In this document: positions 12,817 through 22,800 of the stretch, piece after piece
Position numbering within the stretch: position 1 is the stretch's first letter
How the letters are laid out: each line of letters opens with the position of its first letter
NCBI GenBank assembly: GCA_023014365.1
Contig: JAEBUN010000018.1
Coordinates: 744,001-808,000 of the forward strand
Length of the DNA: 64,000 nt
Direction: 5' to 3'
Source: Lepiota brunneoincarnata
Taxonomy: Eukaryota; Basidiomycota; Agaricomycetes; Agaricales; Agaricaceae
Translations under genes and position numbers: made by a program
Notes under the pieces: generated by a model
Told to the model about the DNA's origin: nothing
What the model saw: the letters and a program-made list of their open reading frames with translations, nothing else
Databases searched by the model: none

Positions 12817-13869
12817 TTAATATTTTGTATGGTGGCCCTTGGCCTCATAGACTGCCTGAGCACGATCGGGCATGCTCTTGACCAGGTCATTAATATAATT
12901 TATATCAATCATCCTCCACTCCTCCTGAATTGCCTCCCAAAGTTTGTCAAGGTTTTGGGGGATTTCTGCTCGGTCATTTATTCTGACTTTGAGGTATCTC
13001 CATACATGTTCGATGGGATTGAGGTCTGGTGACTGAGCTGGGTGTGGAAGCTCATTGATGAGATGGGATTTGCGGAATTGTCGGGTGATCTTTGCCTGGT
13101 GGACTGGAGCTCCATCTTCCATCACCACTACCTGCCCCCTCTCCTCTGATAAATTCCCATAAAAATCCCATAATGGTCCACTAAGGATGAGGCTAATATA
13201 ATCTGCAGCTGTCCTTGCACCCTTGGGTATACGAACCAGTGGACCGAGTTTTCCATGTGCCATGCACCCCCATATCATAAGACTCTGTCTTCCAGACTTG
13301 AAAGTAGGGGTTAAACACCTTTCTGTGTACCTCTCACCAGGTCTCCTCCATACCCAAACCACCTTTGAACTCTTTCCAATCTCCACAGAAGCCTCATCTG
13401 TCCAAATCACATGTCTCCAGTCCTCCTCCATCCACCTCCGATATTCTCTTGCCCATACCATCCTGGCTTTGACATGGGAAGGCTTAAGAAATGGTTTCTT
13501 TGCAGAAATGTGTTGGCTAAGACCCAATTGATACCTAATGGCACGCCGGATAGTGTGGGGATGAGCAGGGGAGTCGAGAAATGTGTTTATTGTGTGGGTG
13601 ATCTCGCGGAGAGTTTGGCGTCTATTTCTCTCCAGCACAATTTTGATGTGTCGCATTGCCCTGTCATCCAATAAGGAAGGTCTCCCAGACCTGGGAGCAT
13701 CCTCATGATGACCCTGCTCTTTGTGCCTATGGATAACCCGATAGACAGTGGAAATATGGACTCCAAAGAAATTGGCAATTTCGCGAGCAGGAATACCCTC
13801 CTGATGCCTTGCACATATCAGGGAGCGTAGTTCAGGGACAGTATTCTTTTGTCCAGCTATTTTTGGCAT
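12817..13869 (-). CDS. Tc1-family transposase (350 aa, DD34E)
   Basis: Cuts and rejoins the element ends at TA dinucleotides. The N-terminal third holds a paired helix-turn-helix: IPAREIANFFGVHISTVYRVI, then a second HTH around LREITHTINTF, separated by a GRPS linker typical of Tc1 proteins. The catalytic core shows D in WTDEAS, D in VMEDGAPVH and E in NPIEHVW. The spacing between the last two is 34 residues, giving the DD34E signature of Tc1. Length is normal for the family (about 340 aa) and no stop or frameshift is visible, so the protein may be active. Confidence 0.93.
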   Translation of the reverse strand: MPKIAGQKNTVPELRSLICARHQEGIPAREIANFFGVHISTVYRVIHRHKEQGHHEDAPRSGRPSLLDDRAMRHIKIVLERNRRQTLREITHTINTFLDSPAHPHTIRRAIRYQLGLSQHISAKKPFLKPSHVKARMVWAREYRRWMEEDWRHVIWTDEASVEIGKSSKVVWVWRRPGERYTERCLTPTFKSGRQSLMIWGCMAHGKLGPLVRIPKGARTAADYISLILSGPLWDFYGNLSEERGQVVVMEDGAPVHQAKITRQFRKSHLINELPHPAQSPDLNPIEHVWRYLKVRINDRAEIPQNLDKLWEAIQEEWRMIDINYINDLVKSMPDRAQAVYEAKGHHTKY

Positions 13870-13935
13870 GTAGGGTGGAGTTGTTGATCAGTGGGAATAT
13901 TTTTCGTTTATTGTTAAACGAGGTCATGTGACAGA

Positions 13936-13963
13936 TTTTCGCAAAACTTTTGCTACCCTACTG
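13936..13963 (-). repeat. Tc1 element terminal inverted repeat, right
   Basis: Complement reads CAGTAGGGTAGCAAAAG and matches the left end with three differences. A TA follows directly. Confidence 0.9.
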
Positions 13964-14829
13964 TACATGTTTGATTTTGGTCACATGTCAACAGTTCCTT
14001 GGAAACTTGCTGTTCCAAGTGCTTCTGTGGCACTATCAATCTGTCGCATGGATGAGAAGCTCCAAGAAAAGGACATAGTTATGATGCTTTTGGAGGATGG
14101 CATAGCATTTCATACACTGCGATGGAAGGCTGATTTTGAAGGTCTTCCAGGCAAAAGAACTCTACCAACTCCTCCCCTTCTTCATGTTGCTGAAGAAAAA
14201 TTCACTCCTATTGATTTTGAGTACTACTGATGCCAGTGTGATGTGCTCCTCAGGCAACGTCATGCTCGGGCTGCCCTGCTTCGTGGAGGCTTTTTGGGAC
14301 GCATAGCAAAAGAAACCATCAAATTGAGTGAAGCTTTAGAGGGCCCTACAATGCAGCCAGACATTCAGCATTGTTTTTCTGTGTTTGACAGTGACAGAAA
14401 GGAATTATTTGATGACAACCTGAGCACTGATGAGGAGGAGATGCTTTGTGGCTTGTATGTTGTACTCACTGGTAAGTTTAGGCGCTGCAAATGGAAATGT
14501 AATACTCAACAAATTTAGGGCATGGTAACCAGATTTTGAAGGTGTTGTGGTTCCCTTTGCAGGTTACCTATGAATCAAGTGGGATGCACCAGCATCAGTG
14601 GACAGCCCTAGATGAGAGGTATTACACCAACAGGGTCAACCGCATCTGTCAAGGAAGTCCCCAACCAATGCCCCTCCCAGTGAACAAGTGGAGAGATAAC
14701 CTGTGAGGATATGGTGAGGTTTGGCAGGTGAAGAAACAGTTGGAGATATGGTCCAAGGAATATCTGTCCACAGTCCGTTCATTGTCTTTCTAAGTTTTTT
14801 TTGTACATATATACTTATGCTATCATGAC

Positions 14830-15225
14830 ATTTTGAAATGAGGAGCAGGCAGTTAAGTCAGTGTTTGCAGCATGAGAATGAAAAGTTCCTCTATGATTGG
14901 TTAGATGCTACTGATCTGGTGGAATGAGAGAGATATGTAGTTCCCTCTACTGGTGTTGTTCTCACATACGACAATGCCATCAACCTGCTGAGCCATCTCT
15001 ATACTCTCATTCATCGTGACAATTTCACTCCTGTACACAAGCCTAGATTTGCTGGTGACTTCCAGTCTATGCTAAAGGTACCAGTCAGTATCCCTTTGCC
15101 CCCTGGACAGCTCATCTACATCAGACCTTCCAAAAACTCAAAACGGGAAGTGAAGCACGCTGTTGGCATTCATCACAATCAAGCATTGTTATGAATTGGG
15201 CATTTTTGATGAATACCTCTTGCCA
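14830..15225 (+). other. Unidentified coding remnant ending at the element B insertion
   Basis: A plus-strand frame reads FLYDWLDATDLVE, one TGA, then VVPSTGVVLTYDNAINLL, FAGDFQS and VPVSIPLPPGQLIYIRPSK before another stop near 15192. It looks like decayed protein rather than chance, but I do not recognise it. It may be a further exon or the downstream neighbour of the broken gene to its left. Element B interrupts the stretch at 15226. Confidence 0.35.
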
Positions 15226-15230
15226 GTACC

Positions 15231-15929
15231 TGTTAGGATCCGTGCTCCTTCTGTATCCGAGGATAACTGGAGACGGCCTTCAATCACTCTACAAGGTGTC
15301 CGAGACGGTTGGCCTTATAGAGCTTAGTGGATCGCGCTCAATGAGATAACGAGGGAAGACGCCAAGTTAAGGCAGAGAGGTAAACGACCGCTGTTAACAA
15401 GATTAAAGCTTAGGGCTTTAATCTCTACTTGTACAGGCCTTATATACCTGTGAGGTGCTATATACTCGTTATAGGTTACTTGGCTGTTCTACTGGTCGTG
15501 CGCAGTCCTGACCATGATGCACATCCTGGCTGATGGCATCCTAGTGTTTATTTATATTACAATGAGTCAGTACTCTTGCTACTGCTGTGCGATGTTCCAT
15601 CGCTTTCCTTTGACTCATAATCTTCTTCTCCCAATTGTATCTCCATGGAGTCCTCTCCGTTCTCGCTCTCCATTCTCTCGGTGCTTCCATCCGTATCGGA
15701 GGTTGGGTCGGTTGATCCATGGTTATCTTCCTCGTCCTCGGGGTATTCCAATATATCCTCCAAGGTTATCTCCATTCCTGGTTCTCTCGCCAGGTCCTGC
15801 ATGGCGGTGTAATATTCCCCTTCCTCGTCTTCGTATTCTTGTGCCCGTAATTGGTCTGTAGTCTCCTGTACCCATCTTGTAAAGTCGAACAATAGTTCTT
15901 GTTCCTCCCGGTCTGGGCTGTTCATAACA
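15231..15929 (-). repeat. 3' LTR of element B
   Basis: 699 bp, reading TGTTATGAACAG at its start (right) and ending in CCTAACA (left). The polypurine tract GAAGGGGATAA lies directly outside at 15930-15940. The first 370 nt or so of the LTR continue the overlapping ORF described at 15557-17053. Confidence 0.93.
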
Positions 15930-17053
15930 TTATCCCCTTCGTAAGGTCTGATGTCCTCATCAGACATATCCTCAGTATAATCCGACAGGCTCTCCTGTAA
16001 TGTTTGATTCGGCGATGGGGTCCCAGTCGAAGTATGGGTCGGGTTCTGGGGAGTCGCTTCGGTAGCTTGGTGGTCTGGGGATGGCGGGTCTTGGGTGAGG
16101 TCTATGACGATGGGTTCTCTGGAGTGAATGGTGGCGGGTGCGCCGAAGGATCGATTCAGGAAGTCGGTGGCTTCCGCTAGCAGATGTGGTGGTGGCGTTG
16201 GTGGTCGGAATGATGACGGGGGCATTTTGAATTCGGGTGCGGAGGGGTCTGGCTGAAGCGGGGCGCTGCTCGGTGCTTGCAACAATGTGTCGAATATTGT
16301 TGTTCGTGGTTTCGCGTGTGAGGGATCGAGCTCTGCTTGGTATTCCTCGTGGGCGGCGATACAGGCCAGGTACCATACTTGCGGGTTGATGCTGGTAAGG
16401 GTTTCTCTCACAGTGCTTCTCGTAATGGCCTGGGGCAATCTTTCGACATTGGTAGCGCGGGCATCCTGCTTTGATATGGCTGAATTGACGGCAGCAATTG
16501 CAGCGAGTTCGGGTGGTGGATAAGTGAGTGGTGGTAGTCCCGATGGGGGTGTCATTAGAAGCAGATATAGCTTGTACAACACTTGATGGTTGGTTACTCG
16601 TATCCACCATGGGAGGGTTGGAAGGTTGGGTGGTGGTCCCGATAGGTAGGATAGGGTGGTCCTGACTTCTGCTTCCATTGCTCGGGCTTGGGATCGGACT
16701 CTCGAACGGGAATTCGGTGAGAGCGGTTGATAGCATGGCAGAAATGGTATTGCGGTCCTGTTCCTCTGTTGCGCTAGAAAGAATAGTGGCGCATAGTTTT
16801 TCGAATTCTGTTGCTCGGTCGTGGACGAGGCGCTTGTGATACAGAAGAGCAGTAAATGTCTTCCAGCAGGTGTCGACCAGGGGTACCATCGCTGGACTGC
16901 ATTTAAGACGGGTTCCGGTAATATGAAAGGGAACTTCGTGTAAAAGGATGGATCGTATCTCGGGTTGGTTGGAGGGAAGGAAGGTATGCCGGATGATATA
17001 AGGACTGTTGGTCCTGTCTGGTTGGTCGTCAGCGGTATCGGTGGCAGGGTTAG
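15557..17053 (-). CDS. Second 3' ORF of element B, reading into the LTR (5' end cut by element A)
   Basis: This frame lies +1 to the zinc-knuckle ORF and stays open for almost all of that ORF's length. It passes through PIVIDLTQDPPSP and MSDEDIRPYEGDNVMNSP, crosses the PPT/LTR border at 15929 and ends at 15557 inside the LTR. The LTR-encoded part, about 125 residues, is very acidic and serine-rich (EYEDEEGEYY, EDEEDN, SHSSSKSTDSL). The open frame extends right to 17158, but residues encoded beyond 17053 belong to element A's LTR read backwards and are not part of the gene. Whether it is translated is unknown. Confidence 0.55.
   Translation of the reverse strand, partial: LTLPPIPLTTNQTGPTVLISSGIPSFPPTNPRYDPSFYTKFPFILPEPVLNAVQRWYPWSTPAGRHLLLFCITSASSTTEQQNSKNYAPLFFLAQQRNRTAIPFLPCYQPLSPNSRSRVRSQARAMEAEVRTTLSYLSGPPPNLPTLPWWIRVTNHQVLYKLYLLLMTPPSGLPPLTYPPPELAAIAAVNSAISKQDARATNVERLPQAITRSTVRETLTSINPQVWYLACIAAHEEYQAELDPSHAKPRTTIFDTLLQAPSSAPLQPDPSAPEFKMPPSSFRPPTPPPHLLAEATDFLNRSFGAPATIHSREPIVIDLTQDPPSPDHQATEATPQNPTHTSTGTPSPNQTLQESLSDYTEDMSDEDIRPYEGDNVMNSPDREEQELLFDFTRWVQETTDQLRAQEYEDEEGEYYTAMQDLAREPGMEITLEDILEYPEDEEDNHGSTDPTSDTDGSTERMESENGEDSMEIQLGEEDYESKESDGTSHSSSKSTDSL
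15972..17053 (-). pseudogene. Zinc-knuckle ORF3 of element B, 3' part
   Basis: Homologue of the intact ORF at 23341-24555, but split by element A. The 5' part is at 26590-26713. It carries the first knuckle CNCCRQFSHIKAGC, in which the usual GH is SH. The second knuckle is shortened: 9 nt present in element A (encoding the RYC of CRYCRK) are absent, so its CxxC is lost. It ends in SNITGEPVGLY. Confidence 0.7.
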
Positions 17054-17751
17054 TGTTATGAACAGTCCAAACCGGGAGGAACAAGAACTATTGTTCGACT
17101 TCACAAGATGGGTACAAGAGACTACAGACCAATTACGGGCACAAGAATACGAAGACAAGGAAGGGGAATATTACACTGCCATGCAGGACCTGGCGAGAGA
17201 ACCAGGAATGGAGATAACCTTGGAGGATATATTGGAATACCCCGAGGACGAGGAAGATAACCATGGATCAACCGACCCAACCTCCGATACGGATGGAAGC
17301 ACCGAGAGAATGGAGAGCGAGAATGGAGAGGACTCCATGGAGATACAATCGGGAGAAGGAGATTATGAGTCAGAGGAAAGCGATGGAACATCGCACAGCA
17401 GTAGCGAGAGTACTGACTCATTGTAATATAAATAACGCCAGGATGCCATCAGCCAGGATGTGCATCATGGTCAGGACTGCGCACGACCAGTAGAACAGCC
17501 AAGTAACCTATAACGAGTATATAGCACCTCATAGGTATATAAGGCCTGTACAAGTAGAGATTAAAGCCCTAAGCTTTAATCTTGTTAACAGCGGTCGTTT
17601 ACCTCTCTGCCTTAACTTGGCGTCTTCCCTCGTTATCTCATTGAGCGCGATCCACTAAGCTCTATAAGGCCAACTGTCTCGGACACCTTGTAGAGTGATT
17701 GAAGGCCGTCTCCAGTTATCCTCGGATACAGAAGGAGCACAGATCATAACA
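17054..17751 (+). repeat. 5' LTR of element A
   Basis: 698 bp, TGTTATGAACAG to GATCATAACA. The first 370 nt can encode the acidic tail of the overlapping 3' ORF (in the 3' copy). TATA box and palindrome follow at 17536-17582. Confidence 0.93.
17536..17582 (+). promoter_or_regulatory. LTR core promoter with start-site palindrome
   Basis: TATATAAG at 17536-17543 is followed by the palindrome AGATTAAAGC-CCTA-AGCTTTAATCT (17558-17582). AAGCTTTAATCT begins 35 nt after the TATA start, where transcription would be expected to begin. It is the exact complement of the PBS at 17754-17765. Confidence 0.65.
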
Positions 17752-17753
17752 TT

Positions 17754-17765
17754 AGATTAAAGCTT
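17754..17765 (+). other. Primer-binding site, self-complementary to the LTR
   Basis: AGATTAAAGCTT lies 2 nt after the 5' LTR. It is not the TGG-type tRNA PBS. It is a 12-nt perfect complement of AAGCTTTAATCT at 17571-17582, near the presumed 5' end of the transcript. The same relation holds in element B (32283-32294). This resembles the self-priming of Tf1 and sushi-type elements. Confidence 0.65.
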
Positions 17766-17941
17766 CCTTTGGACAACCTCCATCGTACACCCCGTGGTAT
17801 CGGTACGCCTTGTCGCTACCCTTCCACACCGGCAGACGATACGCTTTATCGCTATCCGAGTGCCAACCGTATCTGATGACACGCCTTGTCGCTGTCCGGT
17901 GATACACCCCCGTAGAGCAGGCCACCATACCCTCTGCACCC

Positions 17942-19708
17942 TTGGTCAGACGCACCGAAAGCGTTGATAGGTCATCCACACCTTTAAGTGTTGATTGGGA
18001 TAACGCACCCGTAAGCGTTGTATATAGGTCATCCGCACCTTCAAGCGTCGATTGGGATAACGCACCCGCAAGCGTTGTTTATTCACCTTCACCTTCACCT
18101 TCGACTTCTTCCCTCTTCACCCTGTCTACAAACCGAAACGACCCTCTTGCCACCGACTACGAAGAATCCAACAGTTCTAACTGGTCGACAACCGACTCCG
18201 AACCCGACTTCACACCCCCTCCACCACGGACCCTAAAAAGAAAACAAAACCTATACCCCTCACTCGTTCACCCTCTGGTTCTGCACCGTACCCTACACAA
18301 CCTACCGAGAGAGTTCAACGTCGAACAGAAGACCCAGGATACCCAGCACCCCCAGCATCAGTTCTTCAATCCCTACCTAAACAACCACCACCTGAAAGAA
18401 CTGCCACCTCTACCCGCTCAAAGCTCGGGGAGCCGATTCATAGAACATCTACCCCATCCTCCGGTCCTCAACCCTCAACAAGTACAAGAACTAGCGACAA
18501 CACTTCGCAACAGAAACCCCCAAGAACATTCTCACCCCTCACATCACCACTTGGATCACCGGTACACTCACCGCCTCGATCCAGTTCCCCTGTACAATCC
18601 GAACCATCCGAAGTTAGCCCCACTACCGGGTCTATTCACACTTCCGACGAGGAATCCACAACCTCTGACATTAACAATATGGCCTCCTCCGCAAAAATTA
18701 ACACACCCCCAACCTTTAATGGAGAGACTGACTACTTCCGCCTCTGGAAGGATGCAGTACAACTATACATCGATGCAAAGCCAGGAGCCTTTCCCGATGA
18801 CAAGACCAAGATACAATTCGCCCTTTCATACATGTCCACCGGCCCCACCGCAACATGGAGAGGAGCATTCTTGGAATCAAACAAAGAACTTGATGGAAGC
18901 CAGACCCTTCCGACATGGAAGAAATTTCTCGAAGGACTCGATACATCCTTTGCCCCAAACAATGTCCCCGCCGACGCAATGGACAGAATCTGCCACCTCA
19001 AACAGAATGGACGATATATCGACGATTACATATCCCAGTTCCAGATACTTGCCTATCAGGCCGACCTTGGAGATGGAGTGGCGGCGGTCAACTATTTCAA
19101 GAACGGGCTGGATCGCCCCGTCGCAATCAAGACAATTAGCCTCAATCCAGGAAACAAGCTCAGCGACTGGTTCAAGCAAGCTCGAACAGCATATCAAATA
19201 CTACAAACTCAACGCGACTATATGCAAACTCGAGGAACTCCCTCGTTTTCAACGACTTCGCGCACTCGCCCATTTAAAGGGAAAAGAAATGCTTTTACGC
19301 ACCGTGTCCCACTGCCCTATCAAGCAACAGACCCTAACGCAATGGATATTGACCAACTCGCCGAAGCAGTCTACAACCTCGACTTTGAGGACGAGCCAGA
19401 TCTACTCGCCGAAGAAGCTGATGAAGACGAGGAGACCGAAGAAGACAGACTCCACCAGTTGGTACAAGAACGCACCCGCGAAGCCCTCAATGCAATCCTC
19501 ACGGACGCCCAAAGAAAGGATCTCAAAGAAAAGAGATGCTTCAACTGCCGCAAGACTGGACACTTCGCCCGCGAATGCCCCACCAAGAAGACAATATATC
19601 GCCGATCCGAATTACCCTGCAATTTGGATGCCAGAAACCGGTCAAATGCGATATCCAGAAGAAGACAAGCAAGCTACAGGAAAAAGAACTCGCTATACAA
19701 CATACTAG
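17942..19708 (+). CDS. Leader ORF of element A overlapping gag (588 codons)
   Basis: Open from an ATG at 17942 to 19708, +1 relative to gag. The first 100 or so residues look like real protein: tandem VDWDNAP repeats, then acidic DSEPDFTPPPPRTLKRKQ. Further on the gag frame reads more sensibly. That frame is open without an ATG from about 18180 to the gag ATG at 18679 and encodes a serine/proline-rich, acidic stretch ending SIHTSDEESTTSDI. The likely product is therefore the N-terminus in this frame joined to gag by a frameshift near the A-rich run at 18233-18250, or by splicing. The part overlapping gag proper may be a shadow, though it stays open in both element copies. Confidence 0.4.
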   Translation: MVRRTESVDRSSTPLSVDWDNAPVSVVYRSSAPSSVDWDNAPASVVYSPSPSPSTSSLFTLSTNRNDPLATDYEESNSSNWSTTDSEPDFTPPPPRTLKRKQNLYPSLVHPLVLHRTLHNLPREFNVEQKTQDTQHPQHQFFNPYLNNHHLKELPPLPAQSSGSRFIEHLPHPPVLNPQQVQELATTLRNRNPQEHSHPSHHHLDHRYTHRLDPVPLYNPNHPKLAPLPGLFTLPTRNPQPLTLTIWPPPQKLTHPQPLMERLTTSASGRMQYNYTSMQSQEPFPMTRPRYNSPFHTCPPAPPQHGEEHSWNQTKNLMEARPFRHGRNFSKDSIHPLPQTMSPPTQWTESATSNRMDDISTITYPSSRYLPIRPTLEMEWRRSTISRTGWIAPSQSRQLASIQETSSATGSSKLEQHIKYYKLNATICKLEELPRFQRLRALAHLKGKEMLLRTVSHCPIKQQTLTQWILTNSPKQSTTSTLRTSQIYSPKKLMKTRRPKKTDSTSWYKNAPAKPSMQSSRTPKERISKKRDASTAARLDTSPANAPPRRQYIADPNYPAIWMPETGQMRYPEEDKQATGKRTRYTTY

Positions 19709-19803
19709 AAGATGCAACCGACGAAGAAGTCGAGGACATCTACGAACATTTTGCAAATGAATCCAACCACCCAGATGCCCCTCTGGTTAAGGATTTTGCC
19801 TAA
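18679..19803 (+). CDS. gag: Gag capsid/nucleocapsid protein, element A
   Basis: 374 aa from the ATG at 18679. A Ty3-type capsid region follows the start (PPTFNGETDYFRLWKDAV, TWRGAFL, YISQFQILAYQADLGD). Near the C-terminus is one zinc knuckle, CFNCRKTGHFARECP (CX2CX4HX4C), that binds the element RNA. The upstream frame is open, so gag may be longer. The TAA at 19801-19803 is followed by pol in the -1 frame. Gag of element B (30251-31375) differs at only a few residues. Confidence 0.85.
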   Translation: MASSAKINTPPTFNGETDYFRLWKDAVQLYIDAKPGAFPDDKTKIQFALSYMSTGPTATWRGAFLESNKELDGSQTLPTWKKFLEGLDTSFAPNNVPADAMDRICHLKQNGRYIDDYISQFQILAYQADLGDGVAAVNYFKNGLDRPVAIKTISLNPGNKLSDWFKQARTAYQILQTQRDYMQTRGTPSFSTTSRTRPFKGKRNAFTHRVPLPYQATDPNAMDIDQLAEAVYNLDFEDEPDLLAEEADEDEETEEDRLHQLVQERTREALNAILTDAQRKDLKEKRCFNCRKTGHFARECPTKKTIYRRSELPCNLDARNRSNAISRRRQASYRKKNSLYNILEDATDEEVEDIYEHFANESNHPDAPLVKDFA

Positions 19804-22800
19804 GGAGACTAGCCACCACGTCTAGCCCTCCACAAAGACCTCCTTCCCTTTCCTATTCACAAAATGATATTAATGTTGTAAAGTTACAGGAATCGTCAGC
19901 ACACGTAATACATCTACCCTGTCGAATCCGAAAACACAAGTTCACTAAGGAAGGACCCGAAAGCGTGGAACTATTCGCCCTACTCGACTCAGGAGCAGCA
20001 GGAAACTTCATTGACCCCGGAATGGTCAAACAACATTCATTCAAAACAACACCCCTCGATCGACCCATCGAAGTACGAAATGCCGATGGATCTGTTAACG
20101 AAAATGGAACAGCCACCCACTACACGACCCTCAACCTAACGGTTAACGGGAAGAATATGGAGATCAAACCAAAAGTAGTCTCCCTCGGAAGCCCAAGACT
20201 CATCCTTGGATTCCCTTGGCTTGCAGAACACAACCCAGACATCGACTGGGATGCCAAACAACTATGCTGGAGAAACGAACGTTGGGATAACACTATATTC
20301 TGAGAACTCATCCAATCCATGGAACCCGATTGGATCTACAATGACCAACTCAACCACATCTCCACACTAGAGCCCACAAGCTTCGAAGAAATCAACTTCA
20401 AAGCCTCCGCATCACAATTCCTCGCCGTACAACACGGAGAAAAGAAAAACGACGACCCAAGAAAAGTTGTACCCACGGAATTCCACGAATACCTCCCAGT
20501 ATTTAGCAAGAAACAAGCCGAACGATTCCCCCCACAACGACCATGGGATCACAAAATTGAACTCAAGGAATCATTCAAACCAATTGCCATGAAGTCTTAC
20601 CGACTCTCCCTCAATGAAGAAAAGGAACTCGACACGTTCCTAGAAGAAAACCTTCAAAAGGGATACATTCGACCATCCGAATCGCCAATGGCATCACCTT
20701 TCTTCTTCGTAGGAAAGAAAGACGGAAAACTACGCCCCTGTCAAGACTACAGGTACCTCAACGAGCATACCGTCAAAAATGCGTACAACCTCCCCCTCAT
20801 CTCCCATATTCTCGACAAACTCCGAGGATCGAAATACTTTACCAAACTCGACGTACGAGCAGGATACAACAACATCCGCATACGAAAAGGAGATGAATGG
20901 AAAGGAGCCTTCAGGACACCCCGAGGATTATTCGAACCCACGGTTATGTTCTTTGGAATGTGTAACTCCCCAGCAACATTCCAAACCATGATGGACTCAC
21001 TATTCCAAAAACTCATCGACAATGGAGGAGTAATTGTTTACATGGACGACATCCTCATTCACGCAAAAACAAAACAAGAACTTTGACGCCTCACAAGAGA
21101 AGTACTCAAGATACTCAAGGACAACGATCTATACCTCAAAACCGAGAAATGCGAATTTGAACGACAACGACTTGAATATCTAGGAGTTATTATCACTCCC
21201 GACTCAGTTTCGATGGACCCAGCAAAGCTCAAAGGCATCGCTGAATGGCCAACACCAACTACCCCACGCGACGTACGAAAATTCATAGGATTTTGCAACT
21301 TCTATCGAAAATTCATACACCAATACGCCACATGGGCAAAACCTCTCAATGCCCTAATGTCCAAAACCAAGAAATTCGAATGGACAGAAGAATGCCAGAA
21401 CGCCTTCGATACTCTCAAGAGGAAATTCCAAAGCGAACCGGTATTAATGGTCCCCGACCGAGACAAACCCTTCGAAATCGAATGCGACGCATCACTATTT
21501 GCATCAGGAGCAGTCCTACTTCAACGCGACAACAACGGAATTAAACACCCAATCGCATACTTCTCGAAAGGATTCTCACCAGCAGAACGCAACTATCATT
21601 GCTCCGAACAGGAACTCTTCGCCATTATCCGAGCACTCAAAGAATGGCGTCACCACATAGAAGGATCATCACACAAGACCATCGTATGGTCCGATCACGA
21701 TAACCTTCGCCGCTGGAGAAAACCTGAAGACCTCAGCAGAAGACAAGCCCGATGGATTGCCTACATGCAACGATTTGACATCGAAATCCGACATATCCCT
21801 GGAAAGAAAAACGGACCAGCAGATGCCCTTTCCAGACGACCCGATCATGAACCCAAGACAAGAGACAACAAACAGGTCGTTGCACTCCCTGACAAATTCT
21901 TCACCCCAGAACAGCCACAACATATCCATATTATCGACGAAAACACTAAAAAGGAAATAAAAGAGCTGTGGAAGAAAAAGAAACAGACCGACATCGCCCA
22001 AGAAGATGACTCAGGACACCCACGTGTTCAAGGAAAGCTATTTATACCACAAGATTTACACCTCAGACGCCGCTTACTGCAAAGAGTACACGACTCACCT
22101 ACCGCAGGACACCCTGGAATCGCAGAAACAACTAGAAAACTCCAGGAATACGCCTACTGGCCCGGGATGCGATCATTTGTCAAGAACTACGTCAAAGGAT
22201 GTGGTGCTTGCCAACAATACAAGATCAATCGCCACCCCCTAAAACCACCACTTCAACCTATCCCTGGACCCCGTTCTACCCGTCCATTCTCGAACATCTC
22301 GATGGATCTTATCACAGACCTACCCCCGGACGGACCCCATGATTCTATACTGGTCGTGGTCGACCAGCTTACAAAGGGGATAATTCTAGAACCTACTGCG
22401 AAAACCGCCAACGTGGACAAGATCGCCGAAATTCTTATCAAACGGCTATTCTCTAGATTTGGCCTTCCCGAGAAAGTTCTCAGTGATCGCGACCCCAGAT
22501 TCGCTGCCAAATCCATGAAAGAATTCTACAAACAACTCGGAATCGAACAAGCACTCTCTACCGCCTACCACCCCCAGACAGACGGACAAACAGAGCGATT
22601 CAATCAAGAAATAGAACTCTACCTTGGCATCTATTGCTCATCGAACCCGAACAAATGGGTAAAGGCACTCCCACTCCTGGAATATGTCCACAACTCGAAA
22701 ACACATGCCGAACACCAACATACCCCATTTGAACTCCTCTATGGATCAAGCCCCAAAGGATTTCCGACCTCCGAGGAGCCAACGAACATTCCAGCAATAG

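Larger units (their letters stand above)
12718..13963 (-). mobile_element. Tc1-like DNA transposon, full length
   Basis: 1246 bp, flanked by TA on both sides (12716-12717 and 13964-13965), the expected Tc1/mariner target duplication. The ends are inverted repeats of about 28 nt beginning CAGTA and sharing CAAAAGTTTTGCGAAAA, with three mismatches. One ORF on the minus strand fills the element. It interrupts the gene at 11012-14793. The intact ORF and near-perfect ends suggest a young insertion. Confidence 0.92.
11012..14793 (+). pseudogene. Agaricomycete multicopy gene of unknown function, broken by a Tc1 element
   Basis: Open from 11012 to 12583, a shifted frame to about 12715, then the Tc1 insertion. 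Coding resemblance resumes at about 13966 and ends near the TAA at 14791-14793. I recognise a family found in many copies in agaricomycetes, from memory and without a search. Its landmarks in order are VWYKWG, the run TPTQCQARENREKNPPTNSAPV, KRYDPFHNEWNC, WKLAVPSASVAL after the insertion, FTPIDFEYY, RARAALLRGG and PVNKWRDNL. No catalytic motif is known to me, so no function is given. Further damage includes a stop at 14228-14230 and a TGA at 14704-14706, where a C-to-T change would explain the loss. The region is CpG-poor like its neighbours. Confidence 0.6.

Noticed and set aside
14830..15225. Possible TET/JBP dioxygenase remnant beside the KDZ block
   Set aside because: TET/JBP genes do travel with KDZ elements and the VPLPPG-like end looks tempting, but the HxD iron-binding pattern is not visible.
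17122..17421. Cysteine/arginine-rich ORFs of about 99-115 codons antisense in every LTR (also near 15557, 25955, 32580 and 49037)
   Set aside because: Shadows of the acidic tail frame on the other strand; same region, no independent sign of coding.
16965..17426. 153-codon plus-strand ORF across the B/A junction
   Set aside because: Chimera of antisense element B and the LTR of element A; created by the insertion.
21757..21960. Short ORFs in other frames of pol
   Set aside because: Ordinary shadows; the same positions in element C are not open.
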